Source: Ciona savignyi (taxonomy: Eukaryota; Chordata; Ascidiacea; Phlebobranchia; Cionidae). Taken from it: a stretch of 64,000 nt of DNA. Of the stretch, positions 28,301-40,431 are shown piece by piece. The notes beneath the pieces are model-generated. The model ran no database searches. It had not been told where the DNA came from and was given only the letters and a program-made list of their open reading frames with translations. The stretch lies in contig CH003301.1 in the NCBI GenBank assembly GCA_000149265.1, positions 324,715 to 388,714 of the forward strand, written 5' to 3'. A program made the translations under genes and the position numbers. Every line of letters starts with the position of its first letter. The stretch's first letter is position 1.

Positions 28301-31300
28301 TTGATCAATATCAGTGTAGTGTTGCTGGTACATAAACGAATTGTTACTACTGAGAATAAGTCTTAGTGGGTTTGAATTAAAATGGAGGTAAGTAAGGTAA
28401 ATGGTCAACTTAATCAATGATTTTTGTCCTTTTGCAGAGTTCGATGAAACACAGAGTTGGTATGTAGAGGAAAACCAACAGTTTCTTAATCAATGGAATG
28501 TCAATGGAAGTAATGTGAGAAACGTTTATCTCTCATTGTTAATATGGCTGAGCAGCAGTATTTAACAATATGTTGATATGGCAGGTGTTTCACACGATTA
28601 ATGGCCTCACTTATGGTGGCTTGGTTGCGTTAGAAACAGAACCTGGTGAGCGAATTGGGTGGCATGTTATCAATCTCGACAGCCATTCACACTCCATTAA
28701 TTTTGAGGGAAATTCCATTCTTACATATTTTGGAATTGCATCAGTTTTATCTGGTTAGTTTGTTTTTAATTTATGTCTTATATTTGTTGTTTTGTCTTAG
28801 GACAGAGAAATTAAAACAGAATATTTGTAATGTATATTTTGAATTGCTTTAGCTGTGACAGTCGTTTGGTTGAATGGTTAACGAAACCAATAAAAGACCC
28901 AATTGCAAAAACACTACTAGGGACAAACCCATTATGGTTTCGAACCTTAGCCCGATAAAAAAATACAAAAAACTAACTTCATTTGATTTGATCATGCTAG
29001 GAAAGGTAAAACAAATTTATTTGCCAAGCCATGCTATGATAAAATTAATACCTTGTGAAAAAGCAGCCTGCATTGTAAGACGTTTTATGTAGTTTTTTGG
29101 GTAAATATTTCATCAGATTATGTTGAAACTACAAGTTTGGTGTCAGTACGACCATTGCTGCCTGGTTCATCTGCCACACTCACCATGGTACCCACCAATC
29201 CTGGCATGTGGTTGATTCATGATTTTGCTGCACAGTCCTATAACTTGGGAATGTATTGCATCTATAAAGTGAGACCAAAAGGTGATGATACATTTTTATT
29301 TGAATTTTGCACCAGTCCAGAGCCAACCATCCAGTTTTTAGTTGTTTAGTTAAATATAGGTTTTGATTCAAGTTTTAAATAGTGGTTGTTAAAATGTGCA
29401 ATATATATATAGAATACAGCCATTAAAAGAGTGGTATACATAAATCTGTATAAAAATTGCTCAGAAAAAAGTTTTCAGAAAACAGAATAACAATTTTTGC
29501 TAAAATATATTTTGGTATAAAACCCATTTTCCATTTTCAATCAATATTGGACATTTACGCAATTTGGATGCACATCATTCCACTGAAATATGGTTTGTCT
29601 AACCACTTGGTCCAGTGCAATACAGCCAACCAGTCGGTTGTCTCTCTTGAGGGCTAAAGAAAAACTGCAATATGTTGATGAGCAACCTGCGATGTGCAGA
29701 TCACTCACAACTTAATGTTATACTGAGTTTTGTCTGGTTTTAAATTTGATTATGCAGAATGTCGTAAACCACTTGGTTTGGAATCTGGAATGATCGGTGA
29801 CCATCAGATTTCGTCGTCCTCTGTTTATATCACAAAGGCTGCGTACGGTCGGGTTATGAGCAAGTGGTCAGCAAGGCACGCTCGATTAAATACGCACGGT
29901 CATATTAACGCTTGGATGCCAAGTCGTTCTGATAGAAGACCATGGATTCAGGTGCGCATCTTACTTGCCCAGAAAATGTGAAATGTAATGTTTAATAACT
30001 TACCAGTCAAACATTGTTAACTACCATTAGGTTAAATTATGTTGCAGTACCTGTATATAATTGAAACTTTTAACTTTCCTCTTATAATTTTATTGTTTGA
30101 AATGTGATAAAAGCTATATTTTTTAATTTAACACATAGGTTGATCTTGGATCTCCAATGCGCATCACCGGTATAACCATACAAGGCACTATAGATGGACA
30201 TATTCGGAAATATGTTACTCAATTCAAAGTACTGTACAGTGTGAATAATAGGGAGTGGGCATTCTACAGCAGACAAGGCAGTGACACCGATATGGTGTTT
30301 AAAGGTGCAAATGCTAAGCTAGTTTTCTGAATAGATTGTAACTGTTACACCTACCTATTAATCTAATGAATTAAAAATGAAATAACATATATATAGACCT
30401 GTATGCTGTGCATTTTGCAGTTTGTGGTAAAAGCATGAGTAACAGCATTAAAGTGAAAGCAGTGATTGAGCACAGTGTATTAGTAAATAACTGTGAGAGT
30501 GCAATCCCAACCAAATTATTTATTAGTTTAGATCCAAATATTTTTGTCAAATTTATATATTATTGCAGGGAACTACTTTTTCAATGTACCAGTCACCCGT
30601 ACTTTTTCCCCACAACTTCTAGCTAGATATATTCGCTTGGTACCAGTTCAATGGCAAAACCAACCGGCTGTTAGAATGGAGGTTGGGATATTTTATTATT
30701 GCCTTAATAGGGTGTTCTTTCTGTAATGGCAAATAAATAGATATATGTAGCTGTCTGTATACAATGTTTTAACCAAACATGTTCCACGACCACTCAAGTT
30801 GTACATTGATGTTCTGGTAGTATCTCGAAGTGTTTCTGATTGCACTGTCCAAAGTTACTCTAATCGCTGCAATACTAATGTAAAATTGCTCGCTGCATAT
30901 TCCAACTCCACATAAACAAAAGTTTACTGATTTACAACATACTTTTTTTCTATTTAAATTGATACCTTTGATGTTAAACGAATTGTGAGACATTTTCTTT
31001 CATATAAATTTTTTACAAAGAAACTGTTTTAACATTAGTTACACAGTATAAATTTATTATCGTTAGTAACTTAGTAAGGTGATCTAAAAGATACAATAAT
31101 TTAAACAAATTTTACAGCTGCTTGGTTGTTCAATAGAAGGCCGTTGCGAAGAAGCCCAGGGTATCGGATCTGGGGATCTCCCTGACTCTGCAATTACAGC
31201 GTCGTCAGAATATCTCTACAAGCGAAGAGTTCTGTGGCAGGCCAGATTTGCTCGACTTAATTATAGACCTGATGTAAGAAAACCATTTATTCCGTCAGTT

Positions 31301-32863
31301 GTGTAGATGCGCAGTAATGTTTGTTAAATCGGTTTTAATTTGATCGTCATTATGCTCTGCATTGTATCCCTGGGTATCACACTGGATGGCAGGTGTTTTA
31401 TTTCTTTGAAATTCAGTAGGTGATTTAAAATGTTAGTAACCAATCTTTTTCCACCTCAGTGATAAACGTTACTTGCATTGGCAGTCCTTTCAATAAATAT
31501 TCAAAACTGTCTCTAGTATGACACAAATACAACAAAATGATATATAATGTGCAGGAACAAGCATCTAATTGGTTGACTGCGACAAGAGGAGATTTCATGC
31601 CAGCTCCTTCATGGAGTCCAAGTCGCAATAATCGCAGGCAGTGGATTCAAGCAGATTTTGGTAAATCTGGTCTTAATTTTTAATTATCTCTATATTTTTT
31701 TTATCATTCTTGTTTTTTTCATTAATTTTCCTGTTGTGCAATAACTTTGAGTTGGCATAATCCTTTTGTAGATTAGTAAAGATATATATGTATGTGGTCT
31801 TGCTAGTTGATGGATTTTTAGCCAAATGTTGCTGGATTAAACATAACAAAAAGTTAGTTAGTTATTTACATTTGCAAAGCACTTTCTGACATTTCTTTGA
31901 ATCATTCTTTGATATTTCTTTAAATCATTCTTTAAAGCATTGATATAAATTATCTATATCTTTTATGATCCCCTGCCATAGCTCTGTCAACTCAACTGTG
32001 GGCCAATCTAAAATCTTCTGACAAATACCCAGGTTTTAATGATTCTATGTTTTCAAACCTGTTGTATGTTTTATTTTCTTTTTATGAGTGTCGGTTTGCA
32101 TTAAATTACTATCGTTTACCTTTAGGTCACATTATAAAAGTCGCTGGAATTGTTACTCAAGGTGCTATTTATAAAGGATGGAAATTATTTGTAAAAAGCT
32201 TTTACTTTAATTATTCAATTGATGGATTTACTTGGCAAGTTTATGAGGATCCTGTGACCAATCGACCAAAGGTTATTAGGTTTTTTGTTTATCCTAGTTG
32301 GTGCAACAATGCAATATGTTTCATAATACGTACACAAGTTATCTTAAGTGTACATCATGACTATATTCTGGTTATTGGACAAGTGCTGTGTGTTGTATAC
32401 CTTGCTAACTGTGAGCCAAATTTCCTGTTCAAAAGCAGAACTAACTAGCGTATATCTGGTTTCTTGATCCACTCATAGAGCTTACCCCTAAACCTCCATA
32501 TAATTTGACTTGACTAATATTAAGAATTATTTTTATTTTTATGAAGCTTATAGGGTAACATGTCTTGGAATAACCAATGTTACTTTATTTATACTAAGAT
32601 TATCCTTACAATGTATTATGTGTGCTCTTAAAGAGCCTTACTTTTCCCAGATATTTCGTGGTAACATTGATCCAATCACTGCTGTGGCCCACACGCTACA
32701 AAATCCAGTCTTAGCCAGATATATCCAGATCCAACCAAGATCATGGAGAAGTAGGATCGCTTTAAGATTTGAAATCCTTGGCTGCAGTGTCAACGCAGAG
32801 ACTCGATCCTTGTTAGATGCAACCCCTTTCCCCGACAATTGCAAAGAATCAGAAATCGGATAG
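19310..32863 (+). CDS. Coagulation factor V/VIII-like protein, A-A-A-C-C architecture
   Basis: Predicted secreted protein of 1432 residues. Exons: 19310-19440, 19665-19864, 20444-20578, 20656-20688, 20752-20807, 21193-21289, 21603-21817, 21988-22260, 22315-22470, 22671-22854, 23052-23248, 23584-23734, 24288-24412, 24698-24812, 25031-25147, 25642-25751, 25996-26182, 27051-27272, 28028-28117, 28438-28514, 28585-28753, 29117-29281, 29758-29951, 30139-30304, 30569-30681, 31118-31273, 31555-31660, 32126-32271, 32651-32863. Signal peptide MANILMVPLLILTIV; three two-cupredoxin A domains (about 20-289, 381-715, 730-1068), each opening with the YYLAA/YYIAA signature; then two F5/8 type C (discoidin) domains (about 1069-1226 and 1229-1395). 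A 91-residue His/Arg-rich linker separates A1 from A2; A2 and A3 are nearly contiguous, so there is no B domain. Copper ligands are mostly lost, as in FV/FVIII and unlike ceruloplasmin or hephaestin. Function is unknown; the C domains suggest lipid or cell-surface binding. Orthology to F5/F8 versus independent assembly is not decidable here. Confidence 0.92.
19950..20084 (+). repeat. Degraded SINE fragment
   Basis: Retains GGCAAGCACTTAACAGACAT, the GAACCCAGTGG block and the terminal GGGATAAACATGAAT before TCCTATC. The tRNA head is missing. It lies in intron 2 of the FV/VIII-like gene. Confidence 0.65.
21988..22260 (+). other. Exon encoding the His/Arg/Asp-rich A1-A2 linker
   Basis: One phase-0/phase-0 exon of 91 codons encodes most of the linker. 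It is rich in His, Arg, Lys, Asp, Asn and Gln, with few hydrophobic residues and no Cys after its third residue. It contains HHREKRH, whose REKR fits a furin or dibasic cleavage site. It can be skipped without a frameshift. Confidence 0.85.
26231..26264 (-). repeat. SINE 3'-tail fragment, inverted next to another copy
   Basis: Carries only the tail end (GATAAGATAGG, then AATCATGTTTGTCCC) of the SINE in minus orientation, just before the plus-strand copy at 26308. Confidence 0.5.
26308..26602 (+). repeat. tRNA-derived SINE, near full length
   Basis: Head GTTAGTCTGGTGGTTTAGTG, box B-like GGTTGCAGG, body and TTTCCTATC tail match the 51891 copy with many substitutions, so it is older. It lies in an intron of the FV/VIII-like gene. 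Confidence 0.75.
27494..27593. other. Assembly gap of exactly 100 N
   Basis: A 100-base run of N is the usual placeholder for a gap of unknown size. It sits in the intron between exons 18 and 19 of the FV/VIII-like gene. The phase is continuous across it, so no coding exon needs to be missing. Confidence 0.98.
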
Positions 32864-33557
32864 GATACAGATTTCTAACTTTATTCTGATATGAAATAAG
32901 ACTTCTGTATCAATCTACTTACAGCACACAAAATTTAAAATGAAATGCACAATTATTTCCTTTAATACCTTTAATTAACATAACGCATATGCCCTGATCA
33001 GTAAATATTTACCTCTAGATGTATTATGATTGTTTTATTATTTGTGTAAAATAGTCCCTTTTTCTTGAAGTATTGCTTTGAATGGGTTAAGCCATTATAT
33101 ATTTTTTTTTTGTTATTTATGCTTAACTCTAATAGCTATGACAACTGGACCTCACTGATTTCCTGTAGTCTTCTATGATGATTGTCGTGTGTTAATCTTT
33201 CATGTGGATTTTCTCGCCACATGCTATACAAGCTTAACCAGCTTCTATTCTCTATTAAACCTAGTTCTTCAATATATCATTTTGATTTATTTCAGCTTTA
33301 GAACCAAATTTACTTTTTAAATTCATTTTAAAAAAGCTAAAATGATCTAAAATAAGACCATCTTTATGGTGATTTTCAGGTAATACCATTTTAAACCTAC
33401 ATTATAAGGCAAAAATAATACGAGATTTCTGTATTACAGAAACAGTGTGGCAGAATATACAACAAAAAAGTCAAAGGTATGTGCAATAAGTTATGGATTA
33501 CAACATGAAATAGAATGCCATTTTTAGCATTATCACAGCACTAAGATTGTTGTGATG
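32864..33557. other. Convergent intergenic region, FV/VIII-like / Dmbx
   Basis: About 0.7 kb of AT-rich sequence holding both 3' UTRs. I found no single obvious canonical poly(A) signal for the plus-strand gene. A TTTATT near 33286 would serve Dmbx on the minus strand. Confidence 0.5.
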
Positions 33558-36500
33558 TTATCGTTCATTCGATTGATCTGAAAAATAACAACTTTGTTTT
33601 ATATTATAATAAAGAATATCGGATGCAAAAAAAAGAAGTTACAATAACTGACCGTTTAACCATATTTGTGGTTTTACTTTAGCGAATTTACCAAACCCTC
33701 CTAGAAATAACAAAAAAATTAATAAGTTTAATACTTACTGGTAAACTGAAAAGTCCATGGCTGATATGGAAATTGTAACATTCTTGTGGCATGTGGGTTG
33801 TAAGTTGGCGCTGCTGGGAACTGTAAAGTTTTGTGGAACATTTTATAAAAAAACATGACTTGTAATAAAGGATTGAATGCTCATATTTATTTGCCTTTCG
33901 CAATGTGTTCAAAATTGAAAAGATAGAAACATTGATTTAGTTTTTGTTCAACATAAAAATACCAGATTAATCAGTCATCTGCAAACTTCCTTATGAAAGT
34001 TGATCCAGAGTTCTTCCACTGAGCTGTACCACTTTACAGTATTTCTAATATTCGAATGTTAGTATTAATCTTCTTTAAAAGAGCAGCTAATATTTATCAC
34101 TAAGTAATAGTTCAACTGTAATTACAATTTGTTTCGGGTAATACTAATTTTCAGATAAGCCAGTACAATTAACGAAATTCATGTTTTTTTTAGTTTACCG
34201 TGTAAGTTGGTCCATTCCAGCTGAGATCCAGTATTCGACCAAGATTTGGTTGGAGATAAGAACCTGATTCGGCAAAGTAAAACATATGACATTAAATGTT
34301 TTGTTAACTCGGGTTTGTGGACTAACTATGTAAACTTTAAATCAAGATTTCAATGACAGTAAATACTTCTTCATTATCATCATTTTGTGCTGTTTTAATG
34401 TTTAAAACTTGAAATTTGAATTTTAAAACTGGTCCTCTCTTTAAAATCATTACTGGAACATTAAAAATGTTTGAAAAAAACGACTGGAGAATAACTGGGG
34501 CATAGTATCAAAATATTGTTATCATGGTTTGTGGGTTTAACTTGCGATTGTTCAAGTCGGTTATCAGATTGATTTTAGTGTGTTGTCCCAACTGTGGTTA
34601 CGTATATGCTAGTACTATATTAGATTGAAACAAGGACTATGTCTTTCCCAAAGACCAACTCAGAAGGTAAATGATCTAACATTGCAGACATATACCTGAA
34701 ATCAATGGAGGTGGTATTCTAGGTGGAGTTTCAATTTTTTCTGGTGTTGATGCTTCATCCTTGATGTTTCTAGGTTCTTCTAATTGTGGTAGTGCATCAC
34801 TTTTGCTGGAATTAAAGTTGAGTATTTATACATTGGAATGTGTATAATTTCCTATTATTTTAATATGTAGCCCTGTCAGTAAAACCAGCATTTGCTAGTC
34901 ACTTTTTATCACCTGACAGTGAGTGTGGTAATCGGACGAATACCTGGGTCTAAGTGAACCTTACAATTTTCCGTCCCTACTTGAGAAATATGATACCTAC
35001 ATGAGAAATATGATTATCTCATCTTTTTTGTTTTCACTAATGCACTTATAGAAGTTAATTGTGACCTAACATTCAATCTAAAAGTGTTTAATAAACTTAC
35101 TTTTCAGTTTTTATTTTAACAGAAGTAGCTGCTGGTTCTATATTTGCTGAATCACTACTTGAAGTTGACTCGTCAACTCCTGCTTCTGCGTCATAAATAG
35201 GTATTTTAAATAAAATAAATATTTATCAACTTAATGCTTAAATAACATAACTAAGTAATTAACACAATTCTAGTTTAATTTGGAGATAAATAAGGAAACT
35301 TTTTGTTAGTTTTTTGCATTTAACGTTTTTTAATGGTGTATTACTGGTAAAGCTTTTGCAGATATAGATCAAGGTCAGTAAAAACTAAATTGTCAAAAAT
35401 TTTACCAGTATATATACTCATATATGAACACCAATCCCTGGCATGTGATGATAAGATAGGATAGGATATTCATCTTTATTATCACACGGGCAATCGTCAG
35501 ATCACCTCCCGCCCATCGTCGGGTTACCGGAGCTATTGCAGTGTGTTGTATATGATAGACACGTTCCTTCAATTTAGTAGAACTGGGATTTCGCACCTGC
35601 AACCTTTCGATTGAAAGGCGACGCACTTAACCGCTAGACCAACGGGGCGGACGTGGTTAACTGATTATTTCCTGAATGGAAAGCATGCGAATCATGGACA
35701 ACACATATTTTTTATTCAGTGGATATTATATATGTACCTATAACGGTTATCTGATAAACTCTTGCATAATAAACAAAATTTTATCAGGATTTTGGAATAA
35801 CTCCAGAGAAAATGTTGACATGAATCAAGGGCAAAGGAATCCATGCCTTCAATATTCGGATGCTCCCACCCTCCCTATATAAAGGTAGGAAGAGAGAACC
35901 AATATTCTGTTTTACCTTCATTTTTATCCTGGTTATCGTTGGGCGTCTCCTCTGCTTTGAGTAGCCTTTGCTGCTTACGGTATTTGGCTCTTCGATTTTT
36001 GAACCAGACCTGGATTTTTATGGATAAACCGAAATTAGATTTGAATTGATATCTTTAAATGCAGTTTTCGTTTGTTGAAATTTGTTTTCATAACAGGCCA
36101 TGATGGTCCCGACAGTGAGCTAAATTGGGTAAATCAGTTAAATTATTACCCTGAATTGTGCTGCAATGGTTTGGAAACTGATATAGCCAAACGATTTAAG
36201 TTTAAGTTTCAGTGCCTTTTTAAATCAATCTAATAAAATTCCTCGTTTTGTCGGTTTGTATGAATCCGCGTAATTTGGGAACAGATGTTTCTATTGTTTG
36301 TTTTTCCCACCGTCCTCAAGCGGATTTAACCCACTGAAACCGGATTAAGACGACGCTATGTCCAAACCACTTCAAATAAGGATTAGTCCCACCCCGCATA
36401 AAACCCCATGTGTAGGTGTATTAAATATAAGCCACCTATTTTACAGCACCCACGAATAAACTCTTTTAAATCACGAATCTAATGTGCTAATAAAATTAAC

Positions 36501-37732
36501 ATAACTCTAAACTCTAAGACGTGATATTTGCCAAAATGCGCTGTAAAAATAAACCTTAACGTTGTGCAAGCTAATTGTAATGACATTGGTAAGTCGATAT
36601 ATAGTTTACTTCAAAACGCCACACTTTATACTCCCGTCTTTATTAAATGTGCGTGTTTTTTTATTTACCTTACAACCGTTTTTTATTCTCGTTTAGCGTT
36701 TTTTTATTTCTTAGTAAAGTTGCGCGAGTTCTTTAGTTAACCCGTCAAGCTGAGGTCAGATTGTATTTAGATCTAGTTTTAATGTTTAACTCAACGAAAC
36801 AGTCCGTAAATTGTTGCACATTTTCTTTTTAAATGCGCTTTTGGTTAGAACGTAATTATGTTTTCTGTGTACGTTACGCCGTCGAACGCATTAACATTGT
36901 GTCGGAGAAATAACTGGAAACAACTCACTTGTATACGAGCTTCAGCGAGGTCAGTGCAAAGTGCAAGATTTTCTCTTGTTTCCACGTCCGGGTATTGACC
37001 ACTTTTGAATGTTCGTTCCAAGGCATCGAGCTGCTGCGCTGTGAACGCTGTGCGACTGCGGCGGTGCTTGCGCCGAAAGGTGCCGCCTTTCATTATCAAA
37101 TCTAAGCACATAAAGTTTAAATTAATTGCTTATTGCATAGAGTCTAAAATCATAAAATACAAACATATCAATGTGGTAAGTTCAATTAAAGTCATTTCGA
37201 AACTTCCTATTTATAGTTCGGTTAGATTTATCTGTATAAGTGTCGGCGGTAGGCAGCATCCGAAAGGTTAATGAGTGGAACCAAACGGTGGGTGCGAGGT
37301 AATGTGAAAATTGCCCGTGTGATAATGCCCTCTTCCCTTTTCGCTAGTTAATCTGACGATTACCCTTGTGATAACGTTTCCGCATTCACTTATTTACAAA
37401 AATAAAAACATCACTACCATGTTTATCGATTATCTAGATTGAGAAGATGGCGTATATCGAATAATAAAATGGTAAAAATATTTTATTCCGAAGTTCTAAA
37501 AAAAACTTTTGTCTTTTTTAAACAAAAAAGTATAAATCAACTTTCCGGTATACGATTGTTTGGGTTTAAAATTATACATGTCATCCGGAATGAAAATACT
37601 TATACCTGCAAGGGTATCTGCAATGTTCCCGCCCGCGCCGCGGTACGCATTGAAGTACGGATGGTGTTGCGGCTGCTGCTGCTGCAATGCGTTAAACACC
37701 GACAGTGCTCGAATTGCATCTTGATAATTCAT
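33558..37732 (-). CDS. Dmbx: Diencephalon/mesencephalon homeobox protein Dmbx
   Basis: Paired-like K50 homeodomain transcription factor of 251 predicted residues, acting in the nucleus. Exons in transcript order: 37732-37606, 37101-36929, 36009-35916, 35185-35101, 34805-34696, 34263-34199, 33820-33739, 33577-33558. The homeodomain is about residues 55-114: [19 protein letters not shown], then [17 protein letters not shown] and [12 protein letters not shown]. An intron falls between homeodomain residues 46 and 47, standard for paired-class genes. Lys at position 50 gives bicoid/Otx-type specificity (GGATTA/TAATCC). The run ADTLADLIMKG before the homeodomain resembles the vertebrate Dmbx1 LAERLADIILEA segment. 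The N terminus has a Gln/His run. The C-terminal half is poorly conserved and I see no OAR motif. From the literature, Ciona Dmbx marks motor-ganglion neurons of the larva. Both terminal exons are supported by phase and splice sites, but the 6-codon last exon is the weakest part. Confidence 0.94.
35451..35651 (-). repeat. SINE copy with internal deletions
   Basis: Has the tail repeats (TAGGATAGGATATTCATC), the centre and the tRNA-like head (GGTCTAGCGGTTAAGTGC on the minus strand), but lacks the segment between the tail and TTATCACACGGG and the CCGCTGGGTTCAGG-to-GACCAG block. It lies in intron 3 of Dmbx. Confidence 0.75.
37263..37385 (+). repeat. Two small degraded SINE-like fragments
   Basis: GGTGGGTGCGAGGTAATGTG with ATTGCCCGTGTGATAA, followed by TCTGACGATTACCC, resemble the central SINE block twice in a row. 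They lie in intron 1 of Dmbx. Confidence 0.4.
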
Positions 37733-39374
37733 TGTTAAAAGCTAAAACAGCTTTGTGGTATTTAAATATACTCCTACACGTCTGTGAAACTGGTAATTAC
37801 TCGATTTTAATATTAATATGAATGTTACACCCAAGAGAATGGGTTAGGTAAATTGTTATGTTTCTATTTTATTTAATAAATTTATCATATGAGTCTACTT
37901 TTAAAGTGCTGCTAGATAATATGGTGCACTGATACTGTTTAAACTCTTTAAAATCTTCTATCTTTCACTGCTGCCTAAGACATATGTCTTCTTCGGCACG
38001 GTTTCCGGCCTTAATGCAAAACTATTATACTTCCATTTACTTTTATATGGTACGATACTCGTGTGAAACACTTGGTAAAAACACAACGGTAGACATTAGC
38101 TCTACACCACATGCCCGGTCTGATCGGTGCGTTATTGCAATGTGATTAAAATTTGTTATAATTGTAATTTCAGCAAACCATTTTAGTTTATTGGATTTTT
38201 TTATTTTATTATTTTTAAATAATTTTGTTTTGAACCGTTTTTTTGTGAAGTTTTATAAAATATACAAATAAAACGTTTAGCGTGTGCGTCGCCAACAAAC
38301 AACTTTCTTTTAAATACTCCGTCCTCCCCTAGTTCTTTCTGCTACTTATTCCAACTCAAACTCTAACACTGCGGACTAAATGTCTGCGGATTCGAGGAAC
38401 AAAATTTGAAGAGGATTAAATCAAACTTCTCACCTGCTCAACCCCTTCTGTTACGTCATAATCCTATCATCGCCTCTGTAATACTTTCAGTGTTACCAGT
38501 TCAAAAACTTCGTTCAAAAAATAAACAAGAAAATTATCTTAAAAAATTAAAATAAACGTTCGCTGTATCGTTAAACTCTTTTACAGATTCAAAACATTTT
38601 TGACAGGAATGCACTGTGGTGTGCAGCACAGTTAACACTTGTGTCTGTGCGTTACACTTGATGTATTTGCTTATGGTCTAAACTCGGATTAACACAATCC
38701 TAAAGTCCTTCAATCCGCCAACAAAACTTAACATGTCCAAAAAACGTGTACGCAACGTTGAAAACAACGACTTGAATTTTGTATATAAAAACCAACGGTA
38801 CTATTATATTTTGACTAAATTCTTGTAATTATTCCCATTCTATTCTATTCGAATTTTATCTTTTAATACTATAAATTTTAAAGTCGTCTCAAATAAATGG
38901 CAACATTTTCGCTGATAAAAATGTAACTTAAATTATAAAAAAAAGTAACTTTTATCCTCGAACTTGTTGGTTTAGAGCAAATATTTCGTTTTCTGAATTT
39001 CTATATAACTTGCCTCGTATAATTTTTCCTTGATACCCATAAATGTTGCGATGTGCCAATTTACATATATCCACAAAAAACTTCCTTTCGGTGAAGTTCA
39101 TGAAAAAAAGATTCCTGATTTGTTAAGGTCATTAGATTATATGAGTCTGCCACCATTCTGAACGATGTATGCGATAATAAAAACTAGTAAGATTATAGCT
39201 TTATAATATTCTCGTGACATGTTTGTCACTCGTTTAACGCGAATTGACGTTACGAACACCGGTTCAATTTAAGGCCGCGTGTCGTTCTGCTTGTCTGTCT
39301 CTGCGTACGTCGCACCGATGCTGATTGTTGTGCGATAGTCGACCACTCCTCGCCCTAAATACGAAAAATGTTAA

Positions 39375-39388
39375 CCGCAAGGTGGCGC
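39375..39388. promoter_or_regulatory. CTCF-like word
   Basis: CCGCAAGGTGGCGC resembles the vertebrate CTCF core (CCGCGNGGNGGCAG) with three mismatches. It lies between two divergent genes of very different expected expression. Single-site evidence only. Confidence 0.25.
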
Positions 39389-40431
39389 GCAGCAGGGTCA
39401 ATTATTCCCAAAGCGCGGCAATTTCTCGCTTCGTTTGTCGTCCGTAAAATCTGTAATTGTGATCTTATAACGGCAGATGATTCACCTTCGTCTTTCCATT
39501 AATATCCGATGGTTAGCTGGAATTGAAGTTTCAATTAATCAAGTGTGGACGTTGATTCGGAAAGTGGGCAAAATACAAATTGGGTTTCGTGTCTATAAAA
39601 TTTTAACAAAGATGACATCTATTTACCCGATCAGCTGTCCAGTTGTTTTCTATAATACCTCGCCCAATGCCATTTGTTTACCAATAATTTTTTACTGAGA
39701 TATTTTAGATCGACCATTTTTTCTCATATGCAACATGCCCCCGTTCGGACCAAATTATAGACAAACCCTGCGCCACACCTAAAAGCCTACAGTGTACAGA
39801 GCAGTGATTTTAAAGTGGAAAACAAAAGAGATTAGGTTAATTCGCCTCCTGCTCTGGCATACGGTGTGAGTTGATTACTTCGTCGTTTAACCTCGATTGA
39901 TAAGTCAATGCCTCATTAATTATTAACTAACACAGTCCAATTATCAAGTCGGTATCAGCGCAGAGCTTGAAATGGACAATTAAATCACATTTGGGGCGGC
40001 AACCTGTGCCGCTGGTAGATTGATTTTATTCTAATTAGCGATGGATGCGGATTAATTTGCAAGCGCGGATCTGAAATTGAAATGGTACGCGTATTTAGAT
40101 CTGCACGTCTGGAAGGATTCCACTACTCAAACACATCAGGGAGATCGCCACTTTTTAGACAACATACAAATGCGACACCGAAACGCAGGGTTATTCAAAT
40201 ATCTAAATAACTTTATACGTTATATAGCGTTCTATGTTCAATATAGATCTACTGTTATGCCTAATTTTAGGCATTTTTGGCAGCACGATGTCGTACACGT
40301 TTTTCGACCAATTTCGAGGTCTTCGTTTTTTCAAGAGTTCGTATTGGCGGAGTTTCAATATCACGAAACAAAAAGAGAAACATTAGCGCACAATGGGAGG
40401 GTCTAGTCCCATTGTTACCATTGTGAAGTAA

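Noticed and set aside
28855-28960. Possible SINE head (TTTGGTTGAATGGTTAACG) in an FV/VIII-like intron
   Set aside because: Only the box A-like part matches; the body and tail are absent.
40077-40406. 109-codon open frame upstream of the EFCAB6-like gene
   Set aside because: No domain, signal or splice context. It lies in a regulatory-looking stretch and looks like chance.
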